Below, piece after piece: positions 22,041 through 29,518 of a DNA stretch of 42,678 nt. The notes under the pieces were generated by a model. The model was not told the DNA's origin and searched no databases. It saw only the letters and a list, made by a program, of their open reading frames with translations. Both the position numbers and the translations under genes were made by a program. Every line of letters begins with the position of its first letter. The stretch's first letter is position 1. Origin of the DNA: Verrucomicrobiota bacterium (lineage in GTDB: Bacteria > Verrucomicrobiota > Verrucomicrobiia > Limisphaerales > UBA11358); the NCBI GenBank assembly GCA_021324235.1, contig JAJPJM010000094.1, positions 1 through 42,678 on the forward strand, read 5' to 3'.

Positions 22041-22565
22041 ATGAACCAAGACCAAATTCTAAATCTCATTCAAACGCTTTTCAAAGTCGGTGGCGGCGCG
22101 CTTGCGGCCAAGGGCATTGGTGACAGTTCCGTGTGGGAGGCGATCGGGGGCGCAGTCGTTGCGGCTGTTACCTGGTATCTCTCCCACAAATGGCATGCGA
22201 CGCCGTCCGCGGCGCCAAGCGTGGGAGTGTCATCAATGCTGAAGCTGTTGATTGTGTGCGTGCTGTTGTCCGCCCTGGCGACTGCCTGCACCACGAATCA
22301 GCAAACCCTGGCGGCGAACACATTGTCCACCCTCGAACAGTCTGCGACGGCTGCCGTCGACGGTTATGACACACTGGTGATCCAGGGGAATCTTCCGACG
22401 AACGGCGTGCCGACCGTCACGAAGGCCTACAACGATTTTCAGGCGGCGCTGATGCTTGCGCTCGATGGAGTGCAATACAACACGAACGCAGTGGCGCCGC
22501 CGGCGCTGACAGTTGAAGCGCAGGACCTGGTGAACCTGATCAACACGATCGAGACAAACCGATAA
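22041..22565 (+). CDS. holin-like protein fused in frame to a lipoprotein-like domain
   Basis: The 174-residue frame starts at ATG 22041. Residues 1-55 (QDQILNLIQTLFKVGGGALA, AAKGIGDSS, AIGGAVVAAVTWYLSHKW) resemble small phage holins with two helices. At residue 66 comes MLKLLIVCVLLSALATAC, a second signal-like segment ending with Cys, as in lipoproteins. An internal start (ATG 22236) with GGGAG at 22223-22227 could produce this part on its own. The remaining 85 residues are acidic and helical. Function of the pair is probably lysis. Confidence 0.5.
   Translation: MNQDQILNLIQTLFKVGGGALAAKGIGDSSVWEAIGGAVVAAVTWYLSHKWHATPSAAPSVGVSSMLKLLIVCVLLSALATACTTNQQTLAANTLSTLEQSATAAVDGYDTLVIQGNLPTNGVPTVTKAYNDFQAALMLALDGVQYNTNAVAPPALTVEAQDLVNLINTIETNR
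22236..22565 (+). CDS. nested lipoprotein-like reading start within the holin-like gene
   Basis: An internal ATG (22236) lies 8 bp after GGGAG (22223-22227) and opens with MLKLLIVCVLLSALATAC, a signal with a Cys at the point where a lipobox would be (ATA-C, not a canonical L-x-x-C). The 109-residue product would be a small lipoprotein, with an acidic helical body (TTNQQTLAANTLSTLEQSAT), like an outer spanin. Nested or fused spanin/holin genes are known in phages. Whether both products are made is untested. Confidence 0.4.
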   Translation: MLKLLIVCVLLSALATACTTNQQTLAANTLSTLEQSATAAVDGYDTLVIQGNLPTNGVPTVTKAYNDFQAALMLALDGVQYNTNAVAPPALTVEAQDLVNLINTIETNR

Positions 22566-22567
22566 AT

Positions 22568-22798
22568 ATGAACTGGACCATTCTTATTCCCATCATTGCC
22601 CAGTACGGGCTGCCGCTGGCGGAATCCCTTTTCCAGAAGTGGACAAGCGGCACGCCACCGACGCAAGCCGACTTCGACCAACTGCGGAGCCTGGCACAGC
22701 GATCCGGACAGGACCGCATGAAGGCGCAACTCGCGGCCGCGGGCATTCCATTGGATGACCCGAAGGCAGTGCAGCTGCTGGCGCTGGCGCAGGCGTGA
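22568..22798 (+). CDS. small hydrophobic-start phage protein
   Basis: The 76-residue protein starts at ATG 22568, two bases after the holin-like gene's stop. It begins with WTILIPIIAQYGLPLAESLF, a moderately hydrophobic helix, then a helical body with FDQLRSLAQRSGQDRMKA. It lies in the lysis-like group and may be an accessory membrane protein. Its function is unknown. Its stop overlaps the next GTG (GTGA). Confidence 0.5.
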   Translation: MNWTILIPIIAQYGLPLAESLFQKWTSGTPPTQADFDQLRSLAQRSGQDRMKAQLAAAGIPLDDPKAVQLLALAQA

Positions 22799-22980
22799 AG
22801 TCGGAGCGCGATCCCGGAACGCCTCCGGCGAGTGAGGTCACTCCAGCCAGGCTCAATCGGATCCGGACCGGCGCCTATTATTACACTGACAAGAGCCGGC
22901 GCCGGAACGTGGTGATTTCAGCGGCCGATTTCGAGTTGCTGGTCGGCTGCATGCGGAGAGTGGTCGCGACCGGAAAATAA
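22795..22980 (+). CDS. small basic phage protein
   Basis: The 61-residue protein uses GTG 22795 in a GTGA overlap. It begins MKSERDPGTPPASEVTPA and then has RRRNVVISAADFELLVGCMR. It is basic and shows no membrane segment. Function is unknown. Confidence 0.45.
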   Translation: MKSERDPGTPPASEVTPARLNRIRTGAYYYTDKSRRRNVVISAADFELLVGCMRRVVATGK

Positions 22981-22984
22981 AACT

Positions 22985-23179
22985 ATGAATATTCACGAGG
23001 AGCATTGGGAAATCGTTTTCGTTAGCGAGACGGAGAAATACGGCCTCGCAGCGCGCGTCAATGGATGCCTGCAGCTGATGTGCCGCGGCATGGTGCTGGG
23101 CGCAGCGCAACGCATCGCCGCAGCGCTGAACGGGCGCCACCAGGAAACGAAACGCGAACTGGCCTACGAGCGCGAGTGA
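22985..23179 (+). CDS. small unknown phage protein
   Basis: The 64-residue protein starts at ATG 22985, 4 bp after the previous stop. It begins MNIHEEHWEIVFVSETEKYG and is mixed alpha/beta. No motif is recognised. The stop overlaps the start of the next gene (TGATG, 23177-23181). Confidence 0.45.
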   Translation: MNIHEEHWEIVFVSETEKYGLAARVNGCLQLMCRGMVLGAAQRIAAALNGRHQETKRELAYERE

Positions 23180-23382
23180 TGAATGGCATTTCCGATATTT
23201 TGAAGAGCGGCCGCGCGCCGGGGTTTCGCTCGGGAGCGAAAGACCCGCAGTCGGCCGAGGTGGCGGTCCCGCGCGCCTTCCGACAGTTGGAACAAACGCT
23301 GCCGTCGGCCGAGATCGAGCGGCAAAGCGGGTTCACCGCGAAAAAGATCAAACAGGCGTGGGACTTCAAACAAAAGCTATGA
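23179..23382 (+). CDS. small basic phage protein
   Basis: The 67-residue protein starts at ATG 23179 in a TGATG overlap. It has an internal helix (FRQLEQTLPSAEIERQSGF) and a Lys-rich end (AKKIKQAWDFKQKL), which could be a small DNA- or RNA-binding region. No family is recognised. Confidence 0.45.
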   Translation: MNGISDILKSGRAPGFRSGAKDPQSAEVAVPRAFRQLEQTLPSAEIERQSGFTAKKIKQAWDFKQKL

Positions 23383-24539
23383 ACCGTTACCAATTTGAGC
23401 GCAGCCCGGTCATCTGGCTGCTGTTGTTACTGGCGTTACTCACCACGCTCTTGTGCCACGGCCAGGATATTTCACCAGGCATTACATTTTCCGACGGCCA
23501 ACGGTTGACGGCGGCCGAGCTCGAGCAATTGGTCAGCCAGGCGCAGATACAAGGCGGCTTCATCACCGACAAACCGAACGACACCACGTTGTCGCCGGCG
23601 GACGATTTTATCCTCTTCAACGCCGCGGCCAACGCGCTCTATAAAATTTCAGGGCAGACACTGTTGTACGGCAACACGACCATTATCACCACGCAACTCG
23701 AGAAGGGGCAGCCGCTCACCAACGATTACATACTGGGCTACGATTCGACCGGGCAGCAGCTGGTGAAGATCCAACTGGTGAACCTGTGGAGCAACCAAAT
23801 CGCCTCCCTGCCGACGGTCTTTGCCAGCAACCTGAACCTGGGCGGCACTTTTCAAATCAACGTCAATGGCACAAACGCTACCACCGCGATATCCAACCTG
23901 TTTCTCATTTTCCCGTACACGACGCCTTTTACCAACCTCCCGGTGCGGACTGTGCCGACGAATAACGACGAGCTTTTTCTGTCCACGTCGCCGGACGGAA
24001 CGAACTACGGCACCGGGCAAATCAAAATTGGGCAGCTGTTCACCAATCCGCCGGCGTTGGCGACACCTACGAACAACGACCGCGTGCTGGTCTGGAGCAC
24101 AGGGACAAACCTCTGGGATAGCAGCGGCACAAATCCCTTTCTTGCCAGCGTGCCAATCCAGGACATCGGGCCTCGCACGATTGTTTTCACGAACCTGCCG
24201 ACTGCGACCAATTATTTGTTAAACACAAATATCACCTATCCGTCGACCCCAATGGTGCACGTGACATTGGTGGTGACCAATAGTTCCGTGACGGCCATCA
24301 CTGGGCACCTGGTCGGGGACGAAATTGACGCCACGCGCGTCAACAATCACCAGCAGACCGAGCCTTATCTCACCTGGGGTGCGAGTGCGAGCAATGTCTG
24401 GGTGAGCGGCAATAATGATTCGAGCGGAACAATAGCTATCTGGCCAAGGGCAGGCGGCCCCGTCACGGGCAGTCAGTTTGTGAACCTCACCAACTTCAAC
24501 GTGCGGGTCTATGTGACCTATTTCCCAATTGGGCCATGA
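23379..24539 (+). CDS. exported beta-rich fibre-like protein
   Basis: The 386-residue protein starts at ATG 23379 in an ATGA overlap. The N-terminus is MNRYQFERS followed by a hydrophobic run (VIWLLLLLALLTTLLCHGQ) that looks like a signal peptide. The rest is Asn/Thr-rich and beta-rich, with two copies of a related unit, NNDELFLSTSPDGTNYGTGQ and NNDRVLVWSTGTNLW, and a C-terminal VNLTNFNVRVYVTYFPIGP. It lies between lysis-like and tail genes and may be a fibre or adhesin. The export signal sets it apart from ordinary fibres. Confidence 0.5.
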   Translation: MNRYQFERSPVIWLLLLLALLTTLLCHGQDISPGITFSDGQRLTAAELEQLVSQAQIQGGFITDKPNDTTLSPADDFILFNAAANALYKISGQTLLYGNTTIITTQLEKGQPLTNDYILGYDSTGQQLVKIQLVNLWSNQIASLPTVFASNLNLGGTFQINVNGTNATTAISNLFLIFPYTTPFTNLPVRTVPTNNDELFLSTSPDGTNYGTGQIKIGQLFTNPPALATPTNNDRVLVWSTGTNLWDSSGTNPFLASVPIQDIGPRTIVFTNLPTATNYLLNTNITYPSTPMVHVTLVVTNSSVTAITGHLVGDEIDATRVNNHQQTEPYLTWGASASNVWVSGNNDSSGTIAIWPRAGGPVTGSQFVNLTNFNVRVYVTYFPIGP

Positions 24540-25774
24540 ACAGGGACGACATCGTCAACTACATCTGCACGAGCACCGGATATCTCGATCCGGACGATGT
24601 GAGCGCGTGCCAGGAGTTTGTGCAGGCACGCGACCGGCTCATTTACGATTCAGCGCTCTGGCGCGATTCGCTGGTCATGGCGCAGATCCCGATCGACCCG
24701 GCGAACAATCCGGACAACGCGGAAGGCATGGTGTTGTTGCCGGAGGAATTCGGACGGGTCATAGCCGCGCGCACAACTGAAAACGCTGTGCGCGTGAACA
24801 ACCTCGAACTCTACCTGCGTTACGACCTGGATAAGTTCCAGGAAATCGGCACGCCCTTTGAGTTCAGCGTTTTGCCGGCGTTGTGGTTTGTCTTCCGGGG
24901 ATTGGTGGGCCTGCAGTTTCAGGCACAACGGGCTTTTGGTGATAACGAGGTTGCCCTGCGAGTCGTTTGGAAAGAGAACAATGTCCGTACCACTGACGAT
25001 TTAAATCTCGCGAATACGGATAACATCCAGAGCCAGGCCGCGCCGCAGTTTGTGGTGAGCAACGCCGGCGACGCGAACAGCAACGGAGTCTATACCTACA
25101 GCCCCAACGGTATCGAAGAAGGCTTAGGGGCCTGGGTGAACGCGAATAACCGGATTATCACCAGCGACGGGACCGGACTGAAGATTTACGCGGACGCGAC
25201 CCAATCCAATATTCTTTACCAGACGGCGGTGGGAACGAACGCCTGGACGGCCGTCAACGGAGCGGCTCCGGCCCCGACCGTGGTTTACCCGACTGACACA
25301 ACCATCGAGGTCCTTGCCGCTTACAAGGGAGCGACGAACGCGCCGATTCTGGTGCTCGCGTTTAACAACTCGGTGATTTTTCCGAACGCAAATTTTCAGC
25401 CCAACCTGCCACAGCTGGCGGCCGCGGCCACCAAGAGCCCAAGCTACGTGCGCTTGCGACTGTTCGGGATCCCAAGTGTTGCCACCACGCTGCGCGTCTT
25501 AGGCAAGTTGAAATATCAGGGCTTCGATTTTCCAGAACAGGAGCCGACGGTGCGCAATTCGGAGAACGCACTGATCGCCTTTGCTCGCGCGGACCTGCTG
25601 CGGCGCGGCGGAGAGAACGCAGCCGCCAACGACACATTGCAGGAGGCGGCGGCCCTGCTGCAAACGCTCAAAGACGAAGAAGCCGTGCAGGAGGCAACCA
25701 ACACCAGGATCATCCCTGACCAGGGTTACGGACCGGAATGGGGGCTTGGCCCCTACATTCGCCCTTACTTCTGA
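24536..25774 (+). CDS. virion (tail or head-tail connector) protein
   Basis: The 412-residue protein starts at ATG 24536 in an ATGA overlap. The first 120 residues (DDIVNYICTSTGYLDPDDVS, ARDRLIYDSALWRDSL, FEFSVLPALWFVFRG) are alpha-rich, and the rest is beta-rich with a helical end (SENALIAFARADLLRRGGEN-type). It precedes the larger propeller-like protein and their stop and start overlap. I place it with the tail-connector proteins of podovirus-like phages by gene order, without a recognised family. Confidence 0.55.
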   Translation: MNRDDIVNYICTSTGYLDPDDVSACQEFVQARDRLIYDSALWRDSLVMAQIPIDPANNPDNAEGMVLLPEEFGRVIAARTTENAVRVNNLELYLRYDLDKFQEIGTPFEFSVLPALWFVFRGLVGLQFQAQRAFGDNEVALRVVWKENNVRTTDDLNLANTDNIQSQAAPQFVVSNAGDANSNGVYTYSPNGIEEGLGAWVNANNRIITSDGTGLKIYADATQSNILYQTAVGTNAWTAVNGAAPAPTVVYPTDTTIEVLAAYKGATNAPILVLAFNNSVIFPNANFQPNLPQLAAAATKSPSYVRLRLFGIPSVATTLRVLGKLKYQGFDFPEQEPTVRNSENALIAFARADLLRRGGENAAANDTLQEAAALLQTLKDEEAVQEATNTRIIPDQGYGPEWGLGPYIRPYF

Positions 25775-27393
25775 TGCCCTCCGTCGCCAATACACCGTTA
25801 GCTATCGCGTATAGCGGCAAAGATTTGCCGCTGGCGTTCGAGACCATGCGCAATTTCGCGGGTGGCGTGGACGCGTTTGACGATCCGATTGACCTGGCAC
25901 AAAACCAGGGGCAGAGCCTCATCAATATTATCATCCGCGATAAGTTGAAGGCCCGCACCCGGCCGGGCGCTGACCCGTTGGGTGGCGCGCCGCTGGTGAA
26001 TCCCGGACAGCCGATCCGAGGCCTGCGGTTTTTCAGCACGCCGGCGACCTCGCAACTGCTGGCAGTGAGTGGCGGCCATTTTTTCACCTGGAACGGCATC
26101 AATTGGAACCAGAACAACGGCTGGTCGCCCAACAACCCGAACGTGGCAGTGGCCATGGCGCAGGGTGTGGACAAAGTGCTGCTGAGCGATGGGGTGGGGA
26201 ACCTGCAGAGTTACGACGGAGCCAATTTTACCGACCTCGGCAACGGACCGAACAGCCCGCCGGTTGGTGTGACCATACTGTGCTGGCATACCTCGCGCAT
26301 GTTTGCCAGCGGCCAGGGCCAGAACAACGACACGATTTATGTTTCCAACCTGCTTTCCTTCGGCAACGGCGATTGGAACAACAACACGCGCAGTTTTCGC
26401 GTGGGCGGCGGCCAGGGTGACCCGATTGTGGGCATGGCCGACATGCCGCAGTTCATGCTCGTGGTGCTGAAACAGAACAGCGTTTGGCTCACTTACACCG
26501 ATCCCACACAAGAGCCGGCTAATTGGAGCGCGAGCCAGGCCTCCGACATTCTGGCCGACGGACTGGGGTGTGTCGGCAAATACGCCTGGTGCCGTTACGG
26601 CAACGATTTGCTTTTCTTCAGCCAGGACGGGATCCGCAGTGTGCAGCGCATGATTGCGGCGTCGAACAACGGCACGCTGGTGACCGGCTCCACGCAATTT
26701 CAACTGGCCGCGCCGATCTCGGTCCCCATTCAGCCGATCATTGACCAGATCAACGTAAACGCCATGAGTGGAATCGTGGCGGCCAAGTTCAAGGAGTTCG
26801 CTTTTTTTGCCGTGCCGCTCGGCAACGTCACTTACAACAATGCGGTGCTGGTTTGGAACGGGCGCCTGGGCTGCTGGTCCGGCTATTGGATGAACTGGAC
26901 GCCGTTATGCTGGGAGATCTCACGTTTCAACGGAATCCAGCAGTTGAATTTTGGCGACAACGCCGGTTTGGTGAACTTCTGGAAGGAACTGAACGACCCG
27001 ACGGCCGACGCCACCTATGAAGACAACGGCGCGCCCTACCAGACGGTCTACGCCACGCGGTCTTTCACCTTCGGCGATTTGGAATCACCAAAATCCGCCT
27101 ACAACGCAAAGATGCGGTTTAACATGGGGAACGCTAACCTGATTTTCACGGCAATCGGGGACGACGCGGAGTTGAACAGCTTCAGCCAGGCGATCCAGCC
27201 GACCGGCGATATCCTCGGACAGGGAACGCTGCCCTTTTTGCTCCAGAGCCAGAAGCCGGCGCTGCTGCCGTTTTCATTGCGCGGCCTGCCGAGCTTCAAC
27301 GAACTTTACCTCCAGATCCAAAGCGACAGTGGATGGTGGGAGTTGAGGAATTTAACGGCCGGCGCGCGCGTGCGGCCGCTGAAACGCAAATGA
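25774..27393 (+). CDS. beta-propeller-like tail hub or stabilisation protein
   Basis: The 539-residue protein starts at ATG 25774 in a TGATG overlap. It holds repeated Trp- and Gly-containing beta units (GGHFFTWNGINWNQNNGW, GVGNLQSYDGANFTDLGNG, NDTIYVSNLLSFGNGDWN, VLVWNGRLGCWSGYW), as in the P22 gp10-like and other podovirus tail-hub proteins that stack on the portal. The C-terminus is basic (RVRPLKRK). The adjacent 412-residue protein is a likely partner. The assignment depends on pattern and order. Confidence 0.55.
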   Translation: MPSVANTPLAIAYSGKDLPLAFETMRNFAGGVDAFDDPIDLAQNQGQSLINIIIRDKLKARTRPGADPLGGAPLVNPGQPIRGLRFFSTPATSQLLAVSGGHFFTWNGINWNQNNGWSPNNPNVAVAMAQGVDKVLLSDGVGNLQSYDGANFTDLGNGPNSPPVGVTILCWHTSRMFASGQGQNNDTIYVSNLLSFGNGDWNNNTRSFRVGGGQGDPIVGMADMPQFMLVVLKQNSVWLTYTDPTQEPANWSASQASDILADGLGCVGKYAWCRYGNDLLFFSQDGIRSVQRMIAASNNGTLVTGSTQFQLAAPISVPIQPIIDQINVNAMSGIVAAKFKEFAFFAVPLGNVTYNNAVLVWNGRLGCWSGYWMNWTPLCWEISRFNGIQQLNFGDNAGLVNFWKELNDPTADATYEDNGAPYQTVYATRSFTFGDLESPKSAYNAKMRFNMGNANLIFTAIGDDAELNSFSQAIQPTGDILGQGTLPFLLQSQKPALLPFSLRGLPSFNELYLQIQSDSGWWELRNLTAGARVRPLKRK

Positions 27394-27412
27394 GTCGCAG
27401 CGCGACCTGCCT

Positions 27413-27904
27413 ATGAACCTCGCCTACATCGATGCCAAAGCCGAAGCGAATAAAGTTCGCCAGCTTGCGGTGTTTTGTTTGCTCCACGGCGGGCACCTTT
27501 TCCGGAACTGGTCCGGAGAGAAGCTTTTCAAATACCTGGCGTTTCACTGGTTCAGCGGCCAGCTGCTTTGGACGCGCGACGTGGACGGGGAGATCGATGG
27601 CGTGTTCATCGCCTGGCCGGATTTTGCGAGTGAGATTTTGCGGCGCGAGCAGAGCGGAGATTTTCATTTTAACTGGCGTGCCGGCATTGGTGCCGGCGGA
27701 GACGCCTTGATGATTGCGGATGTGATCATCGATGCTCACGGGCGGGACGCCCGAGAAACGAGGGACAGGCTATTGCAAGCAGCATCGGCAAGATGGCCTG
27801 ACTGGAAGATGCGCAGATTGTTTACACACCGGCGCTGCCGGCTCACGGAGTTGAGCCACGCGACGGTTGCGCGTCTTTTCCATGAGCAGCCCGTCAGTAC
27901 CTAA
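27413..27904 (+). CDS. possible acyltransferase-like phage protein
   Basis: The 163-residue protein starts at ATG 27413. It contains FKYLAFHWFSGQLLWTRDVD, GVFIAWPDF, GGDALMIADVIID, ETRDRLLQAASARWPDWK and RRCRLTELSHATVARLF. This matches small phage proteins that look like toxin-activating (HlyC-like) or GNAT-type acyltransferases, in which a W-x-x-x-x-x-G-x-x-x-x-x-x-W pattern is followed by an alpha/beta core. I cannot identify an acyl-CoA loop, so the function is uncertain. It overlaps the next gene by 23 bp. Confidence 0.45.
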   Translation: MNLAYIDAKAEANKVRQLAVFCLLHGGHLFRNWSGEKLFKYLAFHWFSGQLLWTRDVDGEIDGVFIAWPDFASEILRREQSGDFHFNWRAGIGAGGDALMIADVIIDAHGRDARETRDRLLQAASARWPDWKMRRLFTHRRCRLTELSHATVARLFHEQPVST

Positions 27905-28958
27905 TCCCAACACTGCGGCCATCCAGGGCGCGACGCAGAACATCGAAAACTTCCCGTTTCAGGACGTGATCAACGCCCTGTCTCAACTGGGCGGCAGCGC
28001 AACGGTCAACGGGCAGAATTACGATTTCAGCGGGTTGGGCGCGGCCCAAAACGCCAGCGTGATGTCCAACGAGATGGCGCAAACGCTCCTGGGCATTCAA
28101 CAAAATTTCGGGCCGCAATATGTCCAGCAGTCTCTGCAGGACCTGCAGCAGAGCGATCCGGTGGGTTACGCCGCGCGCCAACAGCTTTTTGACCAGATCC
28201 AACAGGAGGCCCAGCAGGCGCCACCCAACGGGCAAATGTCGCAGGACCTGCAGACGCTGGTGAACAACCAACTGTCACAGGCCGGGCAGCTGACGACCGG
28301 GCCCGGCGGCGAGCTCGAGCAGGTGCAGCAAGGCGTGCGCGGACAACAAGCGGCCAACGGAATCACTTTGGGCAACGCGGCCGCAACACAGGAAGCCGAC
28401 GCGGTGGAACAAGCCGGGCAACAGCAACAGCAACAGGTCCAGAGCATCGCCAACCAGTATGAATCGGCTGGAATATCGCCTGAAGACATTCAGTACCGGC
28501 AGATCCAACAGGCGTTGGGCAACCTGGGCGCATTCCAAAACAACCAGACGCCGGAAGCGGAATTTTCCAGCCTGTCCGGAGCGCAGGGCGGCGCCGCACC
28601 TTTCAACACCGGAGGCTACAGCAACCAGGCCGGCATCAACACGGAATCGGCGCTCCAGGGAATTTTAAACGCCAACCAGCTTTACAGCGGACAAGTGAAC
28701 TGGGCGCAAAGCCAGATCAATCCATGGACCGCCGGACTGTCGACACTGGGGGCAAGCAGCAATCTGTTCGCGGGGTTGGGATACTCACCGTTTAGCTCGC
28801 CAACCACGACCTATACAGGGACTCCGAATGTGGGTGGCTCGCTGGCCCTGGGAACGACCGACCTTGGCGGACCCTCCGAATCTTCTGGCGAGTTAGCTTC
28901 TTTATTCCCGTCAGGTCTGGGGCTCGAGGGGACGTCGGGGCTTTCACAAATGCCATGA
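27882..28958 (+). CDS. internal virion (ejection-type) protein, paralogue A
   Basis: The 358-residue protein starts at ATG 27882. It is Gln/Asn/Ala-rich: IQQNFGPQYVQQSLQDLQQS (about 75-94), a Gln-rich middle, then TPEAEFSSLSGAQGGAAPF and NPWTAGLSTLGASSNLFAGL. The same segments recur in the 390-residue protein at 29506, so the two are paralogues. No export signal is present. High Gln content, coiled helical pattern and location next to the giant protein fit ejection or internal core proteins of short-tailed phages. It is separated from its paralogue by a sulfotransferase gene. Confidence 0.55.
   Translation: MSSPSVPNPNTAAIQGATQNIENFPFQDVINALSQLGGSATVNGQNYDFSGLGAAQNASVMSNEMAQTLLGIQQNFGPQYVQQSLQDLQQSDPVGYAARQQLFDQIQQEAQQAPPNGQMSQDLQTLVNNQLSQAGQLTTGPGGELEQVQQGVRGQQAANGITLGNAAATQEADAVEQAGQQQQQQVQSIANQYESAGISPEDIQYRQIQQALGNLGAFQNNQTPEAEFSSLSGAQGGAAPFNTGGYSNQAGINTESALQGILNANQLYSGQVNWAQSQINPWTAGLSTLGASSNLFAGLGYSPFSSPTTTYTGTPNVGGSLALGTTDLGGPSESSGELASLFPSGLGLEGTSGLSQMP
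28560..28582 (+). repeat. direct repeat copy 1 (exact 23 bp)
   Basis: This 23-bp stretch begins GAATTTTCCAGCC and ends CCGGAGC. It is repeated exactly at 30445-30467 in the same frame, where both encode FSSLSG. It marks the duplicated segment shared by the two internal virion proteins and could allow recombination that deletes the sulfotransferase gene between them. Confidence 0.7.
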
Positions 28959-29518
28959 AGCGAAACCACTTTTTCATCACCGGATTGCCACGCAGCCGGA
29001 CCGCGTGGCTGGCGAACTTTTTTACCTGCGGCAAAAGCTTCTGCTGGCACGACGCCAGCAAACGCGGACCCAACGCGCACGGTGTGATCGAGGAGTTGCG
29101 ACGCGCGTCCTGCGACTACGCCGGCGACGCGGACAGCGGCCTGTTATTGTTCGGTAAGGAACTTCAACAACTGCTGCCGGAGGCGCGCTGGCTGATTGTG
29201 CGGCGTGACCTGGCACACGCGCGCGAGTCTTATGAAAAATATTTTCGCGAGCGCCCCTATGCCGGCATTTCCTTCGAGCCGGCCGAACTGAAACACATTT
29301 TCGATATCGCCGCGCAAAAGCTCGAGGACCTGAGGAGCGGACTGAAAGCCGGTACGTTCATCGAATGCGACTTTGACGACCTGGATTCCAAACTTGTGTT
29401 GGAGGAAGCGTGGCGGTTTCTCACGCCCGGCAATCCCTGGGACGCACTGCGGTGCGAGCTGCTGCAGGAACTGGAAACGAATGTGCGGCCGGAAAAAATA
29501 AAGTTATGCCCTACATAA
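28955..29518 (+). CDS. sulfotransferase-like protein
   Basis: The 187-residue protein starts at ATG 28955 in an ATGA overlap. Residues 6-20 (FFITGLPRSRTAWLA) match the 5'-phosphosulfate-binding loop (G-x-P-R-S-x-T) of PAPS-dependent sulfotransferases, and WLIVRRDLAHARESYEKYF contains the Arg and Ser of the 3'-phosphate-binding motif. The length is short compared with typical sulfotransferases (about 250-300), as often found in phage forms. It may sulfate a surface polysaccharide, a fibre or a small molecule. The substrate cannot be read from sequence. Confidence 0.7.
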   Translation: MKRNHFFITGLPRSRTAWLANFFTCGKSFCWHDASKRGPNAHGVIEELRRASCDYAGDADSGLLLFGKELQQLLPEARWLIVRRDLAHARESYEKYFRERPYAGISFEPAELKHIFDIAAQKLEDLRSGLKAGTFIECDFDDLDSKLVLEEAWRFLTPGNPWDALRCELLQELETNVRPEKIKLCPT

